Counted from the first letter of the stretch, positions 1 through 9,992 are shown. The stretch is DNA of 64,000 nt from Heyndrickxia sporothermodurans (GCA_016756695.1 CP066701.1:3120001-3184000); one strand, 5' to 3'. Made by a program: numbers and translations. The notes: generated from the letters alone by a model not told the origin.

Positions 1-727
<727 letters not shown>

Positions 728-740
728 TACTAAATTTGAA

Positions 741-774
741 ATAGTTTACTTCTTCGGAAGTAAGCTATTTTTTT
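741..774 (+). terminator. Rho-independent terminator of sigA
   Basis: A 12-bp stem (741-752 with 757-768), a TTCG tetraloop and a six-T tract. It lies 14 nt after the sigA stop codon. Confidence 0.93.
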
Positions 775-1378
775 GAAAAGAAAAAAGGATATTTCACGCT
801 TTTTGTCGAAAGTTTTTAACAGGATGTGTTGCATATTGGATTCTTCACGAAAAGAAGTAATAATTAATGAAATCATTTATTGGAAAAACCATAAAATGCT
901 ACCGGACCATTATTGCGATTATTTACTTGCCTTGTATAGTGAAGGTGAGCTAAATAATGAAATAAGTGACGTTAACAAAAGAAAACATGGAGGAAAGTTT
1001 GGTATTTTTCTTTTCATCCTTTGTTTAATTGTCAGCGTATCATTATTTGTCATTTATTTTACTGAATTAGCTTTTATTTTGCAAACGATGATTTTGACAA
1101 GTTTTGTCGTTTTTTTACTAATTTTAGGTTTTTATTATTCTAACAAAGAATTTTGGTATTCTATTTTTTATATTGGAGCTGCATTTTTATTTTTACTTTT
1201 ATCTATCCATATTATTGAAAAGTTATTTAATAATAATTCATTAGCACTTTATATTACGCTTTTTTTTAATTGCTTTATTTGGTTACTAACGGGATGGCGG
1301 ATGAAATTACTTTATTTTATTATCTCTGGTGTATTAGGTATTTTAGTATTAATTATTTATCTTAATATAACAGGATAA
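773..1378 (+). CDS. Unassigned multi-spanning membrane protein downstream of sigA
   Basis: I do not recognise a function. The frame opens with a TTG at 773 lying in the T-tract of the sigA terminator and lacking a ribosome binding site, so the true start is uncertain; an in-frame ATG at 824 (M18) is an alternative. A charged N-terminal part of about 70 residues contains a WKNHKMLPDHYCDYLLALY segment, followed by roughly five hydrophobic helices between residue 75 and the C-terminus at 201. The coding sequence is AT-rich. Similar membrane proteins of unknown role sit next to sigA in other Bacillaceae as far as I recall; not checked. Confidence 0.65.
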   Translation: MKRKKDISRFLSKVFNRMCCILDSSRKEVIINEIIYWKNHKMLPDHYCDYLLALYSEGELNNEISDVNKRKHGGKFGIFLFILCLIVSVSLFVIYFTELAFILQTMILTSFVVFLLILGFYYSNKEFWYSIFYIGAAFLFLLLSIHIIEKLFNNNSLALYITLFFNCFIWLLTGWRMKLLYFIISGVLGILVLIIYLNITG

Positions 1379-1469
1379 TTTTTAAAGCTTTAAAAAGTTG
1401 AGAATATTCTTCTACTTACATTATAATGTTAAATGAAAGCGGCTTCAAGAAAAAAGGGGGATATGTGCA

Positions 1470-2612
1470 ATGGATTTTAGTCTTACAGCAGAACAAGCAA
1501 TGATCCGGCGAACAATTAAAGAGTTTGCCGCGGAAGAAGTTGAAAAAGGGGCATTGGAAAGAGATAGTAATAAAGAGTTCCCAAAGGAAATATTTAATAA
1601 ATTATCGGATTTAGGGATGATGGGTCTGCCATTTCCTGAAGAATATGGTGGAGCAGGTGCAGATACAATAAGTTTTGCCATTGTAGTCGAAGAATTAAGT
1701 AAAGCTTGCGGCTCAACAGGTATCACTTACTCTGCCCATATATCTTTAGGCGGGGCACCCATTAATATGTTTGGAACGAAGGCTCAAAAAGAGAAATACT
1801 TAGTTCCAATCTGTACAGGCGAATCACTCGGTGCCTTTGGGTTGACTGAACCAACTGCTGGATCAGATGCCGGCGGAACACAAACAACAGCAGTCGAGGA
1901 CGGAGATAACTTTGTAATTAATGGGAATAAGTGCTTTATTACGAATGCTAGCTATGCTAAATACTTAGCGTTAACTGCTGTTACCGGTATGGAAAACAAT
2001 AAAAAAGAAATAAGCGCAATCATTGTTCCAACTGATTCTGAAGGATTTTCAGTAATAAATAATTATGAAAAAATGGGGCTTCATGCTTCAAATACAACGG
2101 AATTAGTTTTGGAAGAGGTAAGAGTGCCAAAAGAAAATCTGTTAGGTGAACGAGGACAAGGATTTAAACAATTTTTGGCTACTTTAGACGGTGGAAGAAT
2201 AGGGATTGGTGCGATGGCAGTTGGTATCGCACAAGCCGCTTATGAAAAAGCATTACAATATGCAAAAGAAAGAAAGCAATTTGGTCGTTCTCTATCACAA
2301 TTTCAAGTAACACAATTTAAAATTGCCGATATGGCAATGAAAATTGAACTTGCAAGAAATATGGTTTATAAGGCTGCTTGGCTTAAAGATCAAGGCAAAC
2401 CATTCTCTAAAGAAGCAGCAATGTGCAAACTCTATGCTTCAGAAATATGTATGGAAATAACGAACCAAGCTGTACAAATACATGGTGGGAACGGGTATAT
2501 GAAAGATTATCATGTAGAGCGATTTATGAGGGATGCAAAACTTCTTGAAATTGGAGAGGGAACATCAGAAGTACAAAGAATGGTCATTTCACGTGAAGTT
2601 GGCTGCTATTAA
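1470..2612 (+). CDS. Acyl-CoA dehydrogenase
   Basis: FAD-dependent dehydrogenation of acyl-CoA thioesters, the first step of beta-oxidation or branched-chain amino acid breakdown. The 380-residue length is typical. Family signatures are visible: FGLTEPTAGSDAGG (FAD/substrate loop), a C-terminal helical domain with ERKQFGRSLSQFQVTQF, and QIHGGNGYMKDYHVERFMRDAKL. The glutamate in LEIGEGTSEVQR is at the usual catalytic-base position. A strong AAGGGGG ribosome binding site precedes the ATG, and the gene stands alone between sigA and cccA, followed by its own terminator. In B. subtilis cccA follows sigA, so this gene is an insertion relative to that order. Substrate chain length cannot be told from sequence alone. 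Confidence 0.93.
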   Translation: MDFSLTAEQAMIRRTIKEFAAEEVEKGALERDSNKEFPKEIFNKLSDLGMMGLPFPEEYGGAGADTISFAIVVEELSKACGSTGITYSAHISLGGAPINMFGTKAQKEKYLVPICTGESLGAFGLTEPTAGSDAGGTQTTAVEDGDNFVINGNKCFITNASYAKYLALTAVTGMENNKKEISAIIVPTDSEGFSVINNYEKMGLHASNTTELVLEEVRVPKENLLGERGQGFKQFLATLDGGRIGIGAMAVGIAQAAYEKALQYAKERKQFGRSLSQFQVTQFKIADMAMKIELARNMVYKAAWLKDQGKPFSKEAAMCKLYASEICMEITNQAVQIHGGNGYMKDYHVERFMRDAKLLEIGEGTSEVQRMVISREVGCY

Positions 2613-2689
2613 CAAAATTATTTAGGGCTTCAATGAAAAAATATCTTTGGAAATAATATTTTTGCACATACTAAATAAGGAAAAAGTCA

Positions 2690-2718
2690 AAACTTCATCA
2701 AAATTTGATGGAGTTTTT
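2690..2718 (+). terminator. Terminator of acyl-CoA dehydrogenase
   Basis: An 11-bp stem, 2690-2700 with 2706-2716, closing a five-base loop and running into a short T tract. Confidence 0.8.
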
Positions 2719-2844
2719 GTCTAATTTCCGAAAAAATATGGAATCTTTCTCGTTAGGGCTTTCCCTCCCAATGTTTTTCGAGTAAAATAAAGTTGTTTGT
2801 ATAATGTATTTATTTATTAGGTTTCTTACATAAGGAGGTATATC

Positions 2845-3210
2845 ATGAAACGTAATCCAGTAATACCTTATCTTTTGATTTGTGTATTGGGAATTGTGCT
2901 TGTTTTCTTTTTATCTGTTAAAGGATTAGGTGATGCGAAAGAAATCGCAAAAGAAAAAGAAAACGGGGGAAAAGAAAAGGTAACAGAAAAATTTGAACCA
3001 GAGGCTTTTGCAAAGCAAACATGTATTGGTTGCCATGGTAACAACTTAGAAGGTGGAGCAGGTCCGAATTTACACGGTCTTGGAGCGAAACTTGGTAAAG
3101 ACAAGGTGAAAGATGTTTTAGCAAACGGAACTTCCGGCGGTATGCCTGGTGGACTAGTTAAACCTGAAAATATTGATGCAATGGCAGATTGGCTTGTAAA
3201 GCTTAAATAA
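2845..3210 (+). CDS. cccA: Cytochrome c550, membrane-anchored
   Basis: A small electron-transfer c-type cytochrome of the outer face of the membrane. Residues 7-27 form an N-terminal transmembrane anchor; then comes a Lys/Glu-rich linker and a mono-heme domain. The heme attachment motif is CIGCH, and the methionine in GGMPGGL is the likely sixth heme ligand. Length (121 aa) matches B. subtilis CccA, which occupies the same place after sigA. Start chosen from an AAGGAGG site 7 nt before the ATG. Monocistronic, with its own terminator. Confidence 0.95.
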   Translation: MKRNPVIPYLLICVLGIVLVFFLSVKGLGDAKEIAKEKENGGKEKVTEKFEPEAFAKQTCIGCHGNNLEGGAGPNLHGLGAKLGKDKVKDVLANGTSGGMPGGLVKPENIDAMADWLVKLK

Positions 3211-3240
3211 TTATGTCAATTGTTCAAGTTTGTTTATAAA

Positions 3241-3275
3241 AAGAGTTCTTTGCATTGTGCAAAGAGCTTTTTTTT
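3241..3275 (+). terminator. Terminator of cccA
   Basis: A long stem with TTTGCA/TGCAAA next to the loop, followed by eight Ts. Confidence 0.9.
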
Positions 3276-3323
3276 GTATATTATATAAAGTAATTCAGTT
3301 AAATTAATGATTAAAGTGGTGAA

Positions 3324-4031
3324 ATGATGAATATAGACAAGCTTTCAATAAGGCTGGAGACGGTAAGCAAATACATAATTAAGGATTCAATTTTTGCGGA
3401 TATAGGATCTGACCATGCTTATTTACCTTGTTATGCAATTAATAAAGGATTGGCCAAGGCAGCGATTGCCGGTGAAATTGTTGATGGACCTTATCAAACT
3501 GCCCTCCAACAAGTAAAAGAAGCGAAACTTGAAAACAAAATTTCCGTACGCAAAGGTGACGGACTTGAAGTGATCGAAGCTAATGAAGTTGATTGTATCA
3601 CTATTGCAGGGATGGGTGGTGGACTGATTACTTCTATTCTTGAAAAAGGGGCAGAACGTTTAGAAGGCGTACAACGATTAATTCTACAACCTAATATTGG
3701 TGCACATCATATCCGTAATTGGTGTGTACAAAATAATTGGGAGCTAATAAATGAGGAAATAATTGAAGAAGACGAAAAAATTTATGAAATATTAGTTGCT
3801 AGTAAAATTCAAACGAATGAGTCATACAAACTAACCGATGCAAGTTTATTGTTGGGACCGTTTCTTATGAAGGAAAAAAATGAGGCGTTTAAAAAGAAAT
3901 GGACAGAGGAATTAAAGCAATGGAAGAATATTTTAGAAAAAATGAACGAAGCCGAAGATCCCGACAAAATCTCTGAAAGAAAAGAACAGTTAAAGAAAAA
4001 CATCATGCTAGTGAAAGAGGTATTAAAATGA
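3324..4031 (+). CDS. trmK: tRNA (adenine(22)-N1)-methyltransferase TrmK
   Basis: SAM-dependent methylation of A22 in tRNA. The N-terminal Rossmann fold carries ADIGSDHAYLP (SAM-binding motif I, about residues 23-33) and IAGMGGGLI; the C-terminal third is helical and Lys/Glu-rich, as in B. subtilis YqfN. Length 235 aa is normal. It overlaps the next gene by 4 nt (ATGA), so the two are translationally coupled, as in B. subtilis. Either of two consecutive ATG codons could start translation. Confidence 0.93.
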   Translation: MMNIDKLSIRLETVSKYIIKDSIFADIGSDHAYLPCYAINKGLAKAAIAGEIVDGPYQTALQQVKEAKLENKISVRKGDGLEVIEANEVDCITIAGMGGGLITSILEKGAERLEGVQRLILQPNIGAHHIRNWCVQNNWELINEEIIEEDEKIYEILVASKIQTNESYKLTDASLLLGPFLMKEKNEAFKKKWTEELKQWKNILEKMNEAEDPDKISERKEQLKKNIMLVKEVLK

Positions 4032-5146
4032 AAACAGTAAATGGTTATGAAATCATTCAATTGTTCGAAAGCTTTTCTCCGAAAAAATATGCCATGGAAG
4101 GGGATCCAATTGGATTACAAATTGGCAAATTGAATAAACCGATTAAAAATGTAATGATCGCCTTAGATATTTTGGATGAAGTAGTCGATGAAGCGATTGA
4201 AAAGAATGTCCAATTAATTATCGCGCATCATCCTCTTATTTTTCGTCCTTTAAAAAACCTATTGACAGATCAGGCACAAGGGAAAATAATTGAAAAATTG
4301 ATTAAACATGATATTGCCGTCTATGCAGCCCATACAAACTTAGATGTTGCGATTGGAGGTGTAAATGATTTACTAGCAGAAGCCCTTCAATTGCAAAATA
4401 CAGAAGTGTTAGATCCTACATACGAAGATAAATTAAAAAAATTAGTTGTATATGTTCCGGTTGATTATGAAGAAGAGGTACGAAATGCAATCGGTAAGGC
4501 CGGCGCGGGTGCGATTGGACAATATAGTCATTGTTCTTTTTCTTCAGAAGGGACGGGACGTTTTTTACCAAGTGAACATTCCTCACCATTTATTGGGGCA
4601 AAAGGAAAGTTAGAGTCCGTAAAGGAAAATAAAATTGAAACGATCATTCCCGCATCGATTGAAAAAAGAGTTATTACGGCGATGATAAAAGCACATCCAT
4701 ATGAAGAAGTGGCATACGATATATACCCACTAGAAAATAAAGGGCAAGTTTTAGGTTTAGGCAGAATCGGTATGTTAAATGAAGAAATGTCGCTGGAGCA
4801 ATTTGCAGAACATGTGAAGAAAACGTTAGAAGTGAATACAGTAAGGGTTGTTGGGGATTTACATGCTCGAATTAATAAAGTAGCTGTTTTAGGCGGCGAC
4901 GGCAATAAATACTTTTCGAAGGCGAAGTTTAAAGGTGCGGATGTCTTCGTTACGGGTGACTTTTATTATCATAATGCCCATGATGCGATGCAAATGGGAC
5001 TCAATATTATCGATCCCGGGCATAATGTTGAAAAGGTAATGAAAAAAGGGGTTGCTGAGAGATTAAGCAAAATGTGTAAGGATAAAGGATACAGTGTTCA
5101 ATTTATCCCCTCAACGATTCATACAGACCCATTTACATTTGTATAA
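4028..5146 (+). CDS. yqfO: Nif3-like dinuclear metal-binding protein YqfO
   Basis: Member of the NIF3/YbgI family of dinuclear metal-centre proteins (annotated elsewhere as GTP cyclohydrolase 1 type 2 homolog); cellular role poorly defined. Metal ligands are visible: H67-H68 in IAHHPLIF, H102 and D106 in HTNLD, and the histidine of DPGHNVEK near the C-terminus. At 372 aa it is the long form, with a PII/CutA-like domain inserted between about residues 130 and 230 (including HPYEEVAYDIYPL). Coupled to trmK by a 4-nt overlap. Confidence 0.92.
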   Translation: MKTVNGYEIIQLFESFSPKKYAMEGDPIGLQIGKLNKPIKNVMIALDILDEVVDEAIEKNVQLIIAHHPLIFRPLKNLLTDQAQGKIIEKLIKHDIAVYAAHTNLDVAIGGVNDLLAEALQLQNTEVLDPTYEDKLKKLVVYVPVDYEEEVRNAIGKAGAGAIGQYSHCSFSSEGTGRFLPSEHSSPFIGAKGKLESVKENKIETIIPASIEKRVITAMIKAHPYEEVAYDIYPLENKGQVLGLGRIGMLNEEMSLEQFAEHVKKTLEVNTVRVVGDLHARINKVAVLGGDGNKYFSKAKFKGADVFVTGDFYYHNAHDAMQMGLNIIDPGHNVEKVMKKGVAERLSKMCKDKGYSVQFIPSTIHTDPFTFV

Positions 5147-5179
5147 AAAATAAAAATCCCAAATGGGATTTTTATTTTT
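5145..5179. terminator. Bidirectional terminator between yqfO and ispH
   Basis: A near-perfect 15-bp stem (5146-5160 with 5165-5179) with an A tract on one side and a T tract on the other, serving both converging genes. Confidence 0.88.
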
Positions 5180-6122
5180 GAGTTAATTTTTTTACCTTTG
5201 GCAGTATTTTATTTAATGGAACCTTTTTTTCACGATGCCAAGTTTCTTCATTGGCTGGATCAAATTGATCGATAAAGGCGATTACTTCACGGACAATTGG
5301 TGTAGGCGTAGATGCACCGGCAGTAACAGCAACTTTTTTAGCGTCTTTAATCCATTCAATTTGGATTTCAGATATATCGGCAATACGATATGCTTTCGTG
5401 TGGGCAATTTGTTCGGAAACTTGTGCTAGACGGTTTGAATTATTGCTTTTTGGATCACCAACAACAATGAGAACATCGGCTTCCCCAGCTTGTTCGGCAA
5501 CTGCTTCTTGTCTTACTTGTGTAGCTAAACAGATCTCTTTATGCTGCTCAACATAAGGGTATTTCTCTTTGACTTTCTCCATGATGTCGAGAACATCCCA
5601 TTGGCTCATTGTTGTCTGGTTTGTAACAATCAATTTTTTATTTTGAACTTCTAACTGCTCTACATCCTCAAGAGTTTCAACTAAATGGACAATTTCAGGC
5701 GCAACTCCGACAGCTCCTTCTGGTTCTGGGTGTCCTTTTTTGCCAATATAGATTACATCATAGCCTTCAGCCTTTTTTTGACGAATGAGGTCATGTGTTT
5801 TCGTTACATCGGGACAAGTTGCATCAATCGTAACGAGTCCTTTTTTCTTGGCTATTTCTCTTACTTCTGGTGAAACACCGTGCGCAGTAAATATAACTGT
5901 GCCTTTTTCTACTTTTTCGAGAATTTCTTTACGATTCTTTCCGTCTAGAGTAATAATTCCTTCTTCAGCGAAAGCATCTGTTACATGTTTATTATGAACA
6001 ATCATACCCAATATATAGATTGGGCGTGGTAAAGTCTTATCTAAAGCAGCGTTTCGTGCAATAACCATTGCATCGACAACACCATAGCAATATCCACGGG
6101 GGGAAATTTTCATTACCTCCAT
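5172..6122 (-). CDS. ispH: 4-hydroxy-3-methylbut-2-enyl diphosphate reductase IspH
   Basis: Last step of the MEP isoprenoid pathway: reduces HMBPP to IPP and DMAPP with a [4Fe-4S] cluster. The three cluster cysteines are C12 (GYCYGV), C103 (DATCPD) and C198 (EICLAT); AHGVSP and NSNRL supply substrate contacts. 316 aa, full length. Start fixed by AGGAGGATGAAAC before the ATG and by alignment of the [12 protein letters not shown]-terminus with other Bacillus IspH. The window also carries ispG, the preceding enzyme, on the same strand at 11.7-12.8 kb. Confidence 0.97.
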   Translation of the reverse strand: MEVMKISPRGYCYGVVDAMVIARNAALDKTLPRPIYILGMIVHNKHVTDAFAEEGIITLDGKNRKEILEKVEKGTVIFTAHGVSPEVREIAKKKGLVTIDATCPDVTKTHDLIRQKKAEGYDVIYIGKKGHPEPEGAVGVAPEIVHLVETLEDVEQLEVQNKKLIVTNQTTMSQWDVLDIMEKVKEKYPYVEQHKEICLATQVRQEAVAEQAGEADVLIVVGDPKSNNSNRLAQVSEQIAHTKAYRIADISEIQIEWIKDAKKVAVTAGASTPTPIVREVIAFIDQFDPANEETWHREKKVPLNKILPKVKKLTQK

Positions 6123-6244
6123 GTTTCATCCTCCTGACTAAAGGTATGTCATTGTTGCGAATACTATTTATCTAGTACATCCTTTACATTATATTAAAAT
6201 TCCAATGATAATACAAAAGAAAGATTAGAAATGAGCTGGAAATA

Positions 6245-6276
6245 GAAAAAACCGCTATGAAAAAACTTCATAACGG
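6245..6276 (-). terminator. Terminator of yqfQ
   Basis: Read on the minus strand: a CCGTTATGA/TCATAGCGG stem followed by a run of Ts (A tract 6245-6251 on plus). Confidence 0.85.
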
Positions 6277-6288
6277 CTGTATAATAAA

Positions 6289-6981
6289 TTATATATATAA
6301 TTTAGGTACAGATTCACCTGTTACATTTTTTTTTGGTGTTGAAGTAGTCTTCGATTTAATTTTAACTGTTTGTGAACTAGTTTTTCTCTTCTTTCCTGTT
6401 TTACTTGATTTTGATTTTGTATCATTTACTACGTGGGTACTAGATTCTTCATTCGATTCATTTCCAATTGTACTTTCATTTGTTTCATCTTCAACGTCAT
6501 CATTATCATCTTCTGTATCTGTACTTTTTAGACCTTTGTACATTTTCCACATGGCAGGTAAATTTTTAACTAGTGGTCCGTATTGTTGAACCATAGGACC
6601 GATTTGCTGAGCCGTTCTGAGCACATTTTGGGTATTATTTAAAAATGTACCGATTTTACCCGGATTAGCAATATTCCCTATATTACTAAGAAGACCTCCT
6701 CCACTGCCAGCGCGCTGAAAACCCGCGGCTGCATTGGCTATATTGCCTGCTTGGGATGTTGCTCCGCGTTGAAACAAGCGCGAAAGTAACCCACCACCAC
6801 TTGCAGGATTGGGACTACCACCGGGAAATCCTCTCATACCAAATGGAGATGAACGACCTATTGCCTGCATGGGTCCTTGAAACATACCGCCCGAATTCAT
6901 CGGTGGCCGCGGCATATTGCCTCCAAAAAATCTTGGCATCGGAGCATTATTCATCTGAGGAAATATATTTGGCGGCGGCAA
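6289..6981 (-). CDS. yqfQ: YqfQ/VrrA family protein, Gly/Pro/Asn-rich
   Basis: Matches the YqfQ family by position (between ispH and cshB) and composition. Residues 1-60 are rich in Pro, Met, Asn, Phe and Gly; the middle contains GGGLLSRLFQRG and GGGLLSNIGNI, two related Gly-rich copies; the C-terminal 70 residues are first acidic, then Lys/Ser/Thr-rich. The B. anthracis homologue VrrA is known for strain-variable tandem repeats. Function unknown; no signal peptide or transmembrane helix is evident. An AAAGGAGG site precedes the ATG. Confidence 0.8.
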   Translation of the reverse strand: MPPPNIFPQMNNAPMPRFFGGNMPRPPMNSGGMFQGPMQAIGRSSPFGMRGFPGGSPNPASGGGLLSRLFQRGATSQAGNIANAAAGFQRAGSGGGLLSNIGNIANPGKIGTFLNNTQNVLRTAQQIGPMVQQYGPLVKNLPAMWKMYKGLKSTDTEDDNDDVEDETNESTIGNESNEESSTHVVNDTKSKSSKTGKKRKTSSQTVKIKSKTTSTPKKNVTGESVPKLYI

Positions 6982-7143
6982 AAGTTTTCCTCCTTTCTTA
7001 TTAAATTTACTTCTATATTACAATATGCACATTTTTATAAAACGTCTTTTACTTTTGTGGGAGTGGAAGTTTTAGTTATTGTCGATTATAATAACAAAAT
7101 GGACTTCGGTAATGGAAAATGTCCTTTATAAGGAGAGTGTAAT

Positions 7144-8454
7144 ATGAACGATAATAAATTTTCGATGTTTCAGTTTAATTCCTATATAGATAAGGCGATA
7201 AGTGAGTTAGGCTTTTATGAACCAACAGAAATTCAAAAAAAGATGATCCCAACTATTTTACGAGGGGAAAGTGCGATCGGACAATCCCAAACGGGGACGG
7301 GGAAAACGCACGCATACCTATTGCCGATCATTCAATCGATTAATCCGGAAGTACAGGAAGTACAAGCAGTTATAACAGCTCCAACACGGGAGCTTGCTAA
7401 TCAAATCTATCATGAAATTTTAAAGATAACGAAGTTTTATGAGGATCAATCGATTATTTCCCGTTGTTTTATAGGTGGGACGGATAAACAGCGTACGATT
7501 GAAAAGTTGAAAAACCAGCCACAAATTGTTGTAGGTACTCCGGGGAGAATTAATGACTTAATTCGAGAGCAGGCATTATTTGTCCATACGGCAAAAACAT
7601 TAGTCGTAGATGAAGCAGATTTAATGTTAGATATGGGCTTCCTTTATGATGTCGATCAAATTGCGGGCCGTATGCCTAAAGAATTGCAAATCCTTGTTTT
7701 TTCAGCAACAATTCCGGAAAAATTAAAACCATTCCTTAAAAAGTATATGGAAAATCCAATATATGAGCATGTTCAGCCGAAGCATATATCAGCCGAAAAT
7801 ATTAAACATCTTTTAATCCCTTTACGAAGCAGGGAAAAAATCGATTTATTGACAGATATGTTAAAAACATTTAATCCATATTTGGCAATTGTATTTACGA
7901 ATACGAAATCGATGGCAGATGAGGTGGCCGATAAATTGATCGAAAAGGGATTAAAAGTTGGTAGAATCCATGGAGATTTATCGCCGCGTGAACGGACAAA
8001 AATGATGAAACAAATTAGAAACCTTGATTATCAATATATCCTAGCAACAGATCTTGCAGCACGCGGAATCGATATCGAAGGCATAAGCCATGTAATTAAT
8101 TATGAGCTTCCACAAGATCTTGATTTTTATGTACACCGTGCAGGTAGAACAGCAAGAGCGGGGCATTCAGGAATTTCAGCAACGATTTATACACCATCTG
8201 ATGAAGATGCATTAAATCGCCTTGAAAAAATGGGCATTATTTTTGAGTATAAGGATTTACAAAAAGGTGAATGGGTAGCCATTACCGAAAGAAATAAAAG
8301 AAAGAATCGAAAAAAACAGTCTGATGAAATTGAAAATAAGGCAAGAAATTTAGTAAGGAAACCAAAGAAGGTAAAACCTGGATATAAAAAGAAAATTAAT
8401 CAACAAGTCGAGCAAATTAAAAAGCGAGAAAGAAAGCTGCAAAAGCGTAAATAG
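7144..8454 (+). CDS. cshB: DEAD-box RNA helicase CshB
   Basis: ATP-dependent RNA helicase of the cold-shock/ribosome-assembly type. Helicase motifs in order: Q motif near the N-terminus, motif I SQTGTGKT (48-55), APTRELA (79-85), TPGR (132-135), DEAD (156-159), SAT, and motif VI HRAGRTARAG in the C-terminal RecA-like domain. A Lys/Arg-rich tail of about 60 residues likely adds RNA affinity. 436 aa matches B. subtilis YqfR. The AAGGAGAG site lies 8 nt before the ATG. It is followed 23 nt later by nfo, an arrangement shared with B. subtilis. Confidence 0.94.
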   Translation: MNDNKFSMFQFNSYIDKAISELGFYEPTEIQKKMIPTILRGESAIGQSQTGTGKTHAYLLPIIQSINPEVQEVQAVITAPTRELANQIYHEILKITKFYEDQSIISRCFIGGTDKQRTIEKLKNQPQIVVGTPGRINDLIREQALFVHTAKTLVVDEADLMLDMGFLYDVDQIAGRMPKELQILVFSATIPEKLKPFLKKYMENPIYEHVQPKHISAENIKHLLIPLRSREKIDLLTDMLKTFNPYLAIVFTNTKSMADEVADKLIEKGLKVGRIHGDLSPRERTKMMKQIRNLDYQYILATDLAARGIDIEGISHVINYELPQDLDFYVHRAGRTARAGHSGISATIYTPSDEDALNRLEKMGIIFEYKDLQKGEWVAITERNKRKNRKKQSDEIENKARNLVRKPKKVKPGYKKKINQQVEQIKKRERKLQKRK

Positions 8455-8477
8455 ATTATTTTTAGGGAGTGTGGAGA

Positions 8478-9371
8478 ATGTTAAAACTTGGATCACATGT
8501 ATCAATGAGTGGTAAGAAAATGTTGCTTGGAGCAAGTGAAGAGGCTGTTTCTTATGGTGCAAATACGTTTATGATATATACGGGAGCTCCACAAAATACG
8601 CGACGTAAAAAGATAGAAGATCTTAATATTGAAGCGGGTATTTCCCATATGAAAGAAAACGGTATTGATGAAATTATCGTACATGCACCATACATCATTA
8701 ATATTGGAAATACAGTAAATCCTTCTACTTATGAACTAGGAGTAAATTTCTTACGTTCTGAAATCGAAAGAACAGAAGCGATTGGAGCTAGGCAAATTGT
8801 GCTTCACCCTGGGGCACATGTCGGTGAAGGAGCAGATAAGGGGATTGAACAAATAATTAAAGGCTTAAATGAAGTTCTTACTGCAGACCAAAATGTTCAA
8901 ATCGCACTTGAAACAATGGCTGGTAAAGGTTCTGAATGTGGTAGATCTTTTGAGGAACTGGCAAAAATTATTGATGGTGTTCATTTAAATGATAAGTTAT
9001 CTATTTGTTTTGACACATGTCACACACATGATGCTGGTTATGATATTGTAAATAATTTTGATGGTGTTCTTGAAGAGTTTGATCGTTTAATTGGGATTGA
9101 TCGAATTAAAGTATTACACATAAATGACAGTAAAAATGTGACAGGGGCAAGGAAAGATAGACATGAAAATATTGGATTTGGACATATTGGATTCAAAGCT
9201 TTAAATGATATTGTTCATCATCCACAACTAGAAGATATTCCGAAGATATTAGAAACTCCTTTTGTCGGAGAGGATAAGGCAAATAAAAAAGCCCCATATA
9301 AGTATGAAATAGCAATGTTAAAAAATAAGCAGTTTAATGAGAAGATGATTGAAGAAATTATTAATCATTAA
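8478..9371 (+). CDS. nfo: Endonuclease IV (apurinic/apyrimidinic endonuclease)
   Basis: Cleaves DNA 5' to abasic sites in base excision repair; B. subtilis YqfS acts in spores. The trinuclear zinc site ligands are present: [34 protein letters not shown] and LHINDSKN. The start was set at ATG 8478 rather than the upstream in-frame GTG at 8469, because this gives [14 protein letters not shown] and 297 aa, as in B. subtilis, with AGGGAG upstream. Probably co-transcribed with cshB. Confidence 0.95.
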   Translation: MLKLGSHVSMSGKKMLLGASEEAVSYGANTFMIYTGAPQNTRRKKIEDLNIEAGISHMKENGIDEIIVHAPYIINIGNTVNPSTYELGVNFLRSEIERTEAIGARQIVLHPGAHVGEGADKGIEQIIKGLNEVLTADQNVQIALETMAGKGSECGRSFEELAKIIDGVHLNDKLSICFDTCHTHDAGYDIVNNFDGVLEEFDRLIGIDRIKVLHINDSKNVTGARKDRHENIGFGHIGFKALNDIVHHPQLEDIPKILETPFVGEDKANKKAPYKYEIAMLKNKQFNEKMIEEIINH

Positions 9372-9385
9372 GATTTAGCATTCAC

Positions 9386-9423
9386 AATAAAGCATTGAGG
9401 GATTTTTCCCTCAATGCTTTATT
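9386..9423. terminator. Bidirectional terminator between nfo and yqfT
   Basis: A 17-bp perfect stem (AATAAAGCATTGAGGGA and its complement), A-rich on one flank and T-rich on the other. Confidence 0.9.
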
Positions 9424-9676
9424 ACTTCGTGAATTGAACAAATATTCGGTTGATTTCTTTTGCTGTTTCAGGCCCAGTAATTTTCGCTACTTCTTTTATC
9501 AGTTTGGTTCGTTGTTTATCGTCAAATATGTTATAAGATTTTCCTCGTAAATATGCAGCAATCTTATTTGCGTCACTTTTAGATAGCCGGACATTAAATT
9601 GTTTTGCATATTTTAATAATTCTTCTCCTGTGATTATGTTAATTTTGTAATTAATCACATTTTGTAGTAATTTCAT
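9422..9676 (-). CDS. yqfT: YqfT family small protein (DUF2624)
   Basis: A helical protein of 84 aa, unknown function, in the position of B. subtilis yqfT. The frame stays open a further 72 codons upstream to 9892, but that extension translates the GC-rich repeat at 9770-9897 and is not a protein. Start chosen at 9676, giving MKLLQNVINYKINIIT, because GAGGAG lies 10 nt upstream on the minus strand and family members begin here. The residues ITGEELLKYAKQFNVRLS match the domain as I recall it. Confidence 0.82.
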   Translation of the reverse strand: MKLLQNVINYKINIITGEELLKYAKQFNVRLSKSDANKIAAYLRGKSYNIFDDKQRTKLIKEVAKITGPETAKEINRIFVQFTK

Positions 9677-9769
9677 CTGCACATCACTCCTCTTTTGATA
9701 CATATGAATAGGACAAACGAAATGTTCCAATTCATTTTGTTTTTTAGGAAGTCTCTGTGAAACTAGGAT

Positions 9770-9897
9770 GTTGATTTCCGCTGCAGGTACTCGCTTTCCG
9801 CGGGGCGGGCGGTGAGCCTCCTCAACGCTTCGCGTCTGCGGGGTCTCACCTGTCCCGCTGATCCCGCAGGAGTCTCGTACCTTCCGCTCCAATCAAC
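9770..9897. repeat. GC-rich Bacillaceae interspersed repeat, about 128 bp
   Basis: This segment is far richer in GC than its AT-rich surroundings and is bounded by inverted GTTGAT / ATCAAC ends. Internal landmarks are TTCCGCGGGGCGGGCGGTGA, CGCTTCGCGTCTGCGGGGTC and GATCCCGCAGGAGTCTC. I recognise this as a widespread short non-coding repeat of Bacillus-related genomes that is often mis-translated into spurious N-terminal extensions. Only one copy was seen in the window. It is probably a MITE- or REP-like element with a foldable RNA; the mobilising enzyme is unknown. Confidence 0.8.
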
Positions 9898-9963
9898 ATA
9901 GTGTCAATTTTAAATATCGTACTTTTAACAAAGCCTTAAGTAAAAGCAACTAGAGTGAGTAAG

Positions 9964-9992
9964 TTTACATTAAGGAAAATCTCATGTATAAT
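9964..9992 (+). promoter_or_regulatory. Candidate SigA promoter of zur
   Basis: TTTACA (9964-9969), a 17-nt spacer and TATAAT (9987-9992), giving a start point near 9999. Confidence 0.6.

Noticed and set aside
1445-1726. Antisense frame over the acyl-CoA dehydrogenase start
   Set aside because: Shadow frame of a well-supported gene; low-complexity Ser/Ala composition, no ribosome binding site.
9677-9892. N-terminal extension of yqfT (MERKVRDSCGISGTG...)
   Set aside because: Translation of the GC-rich repeat and upstream region; the ribosome binding site and homology support the start at 9676.
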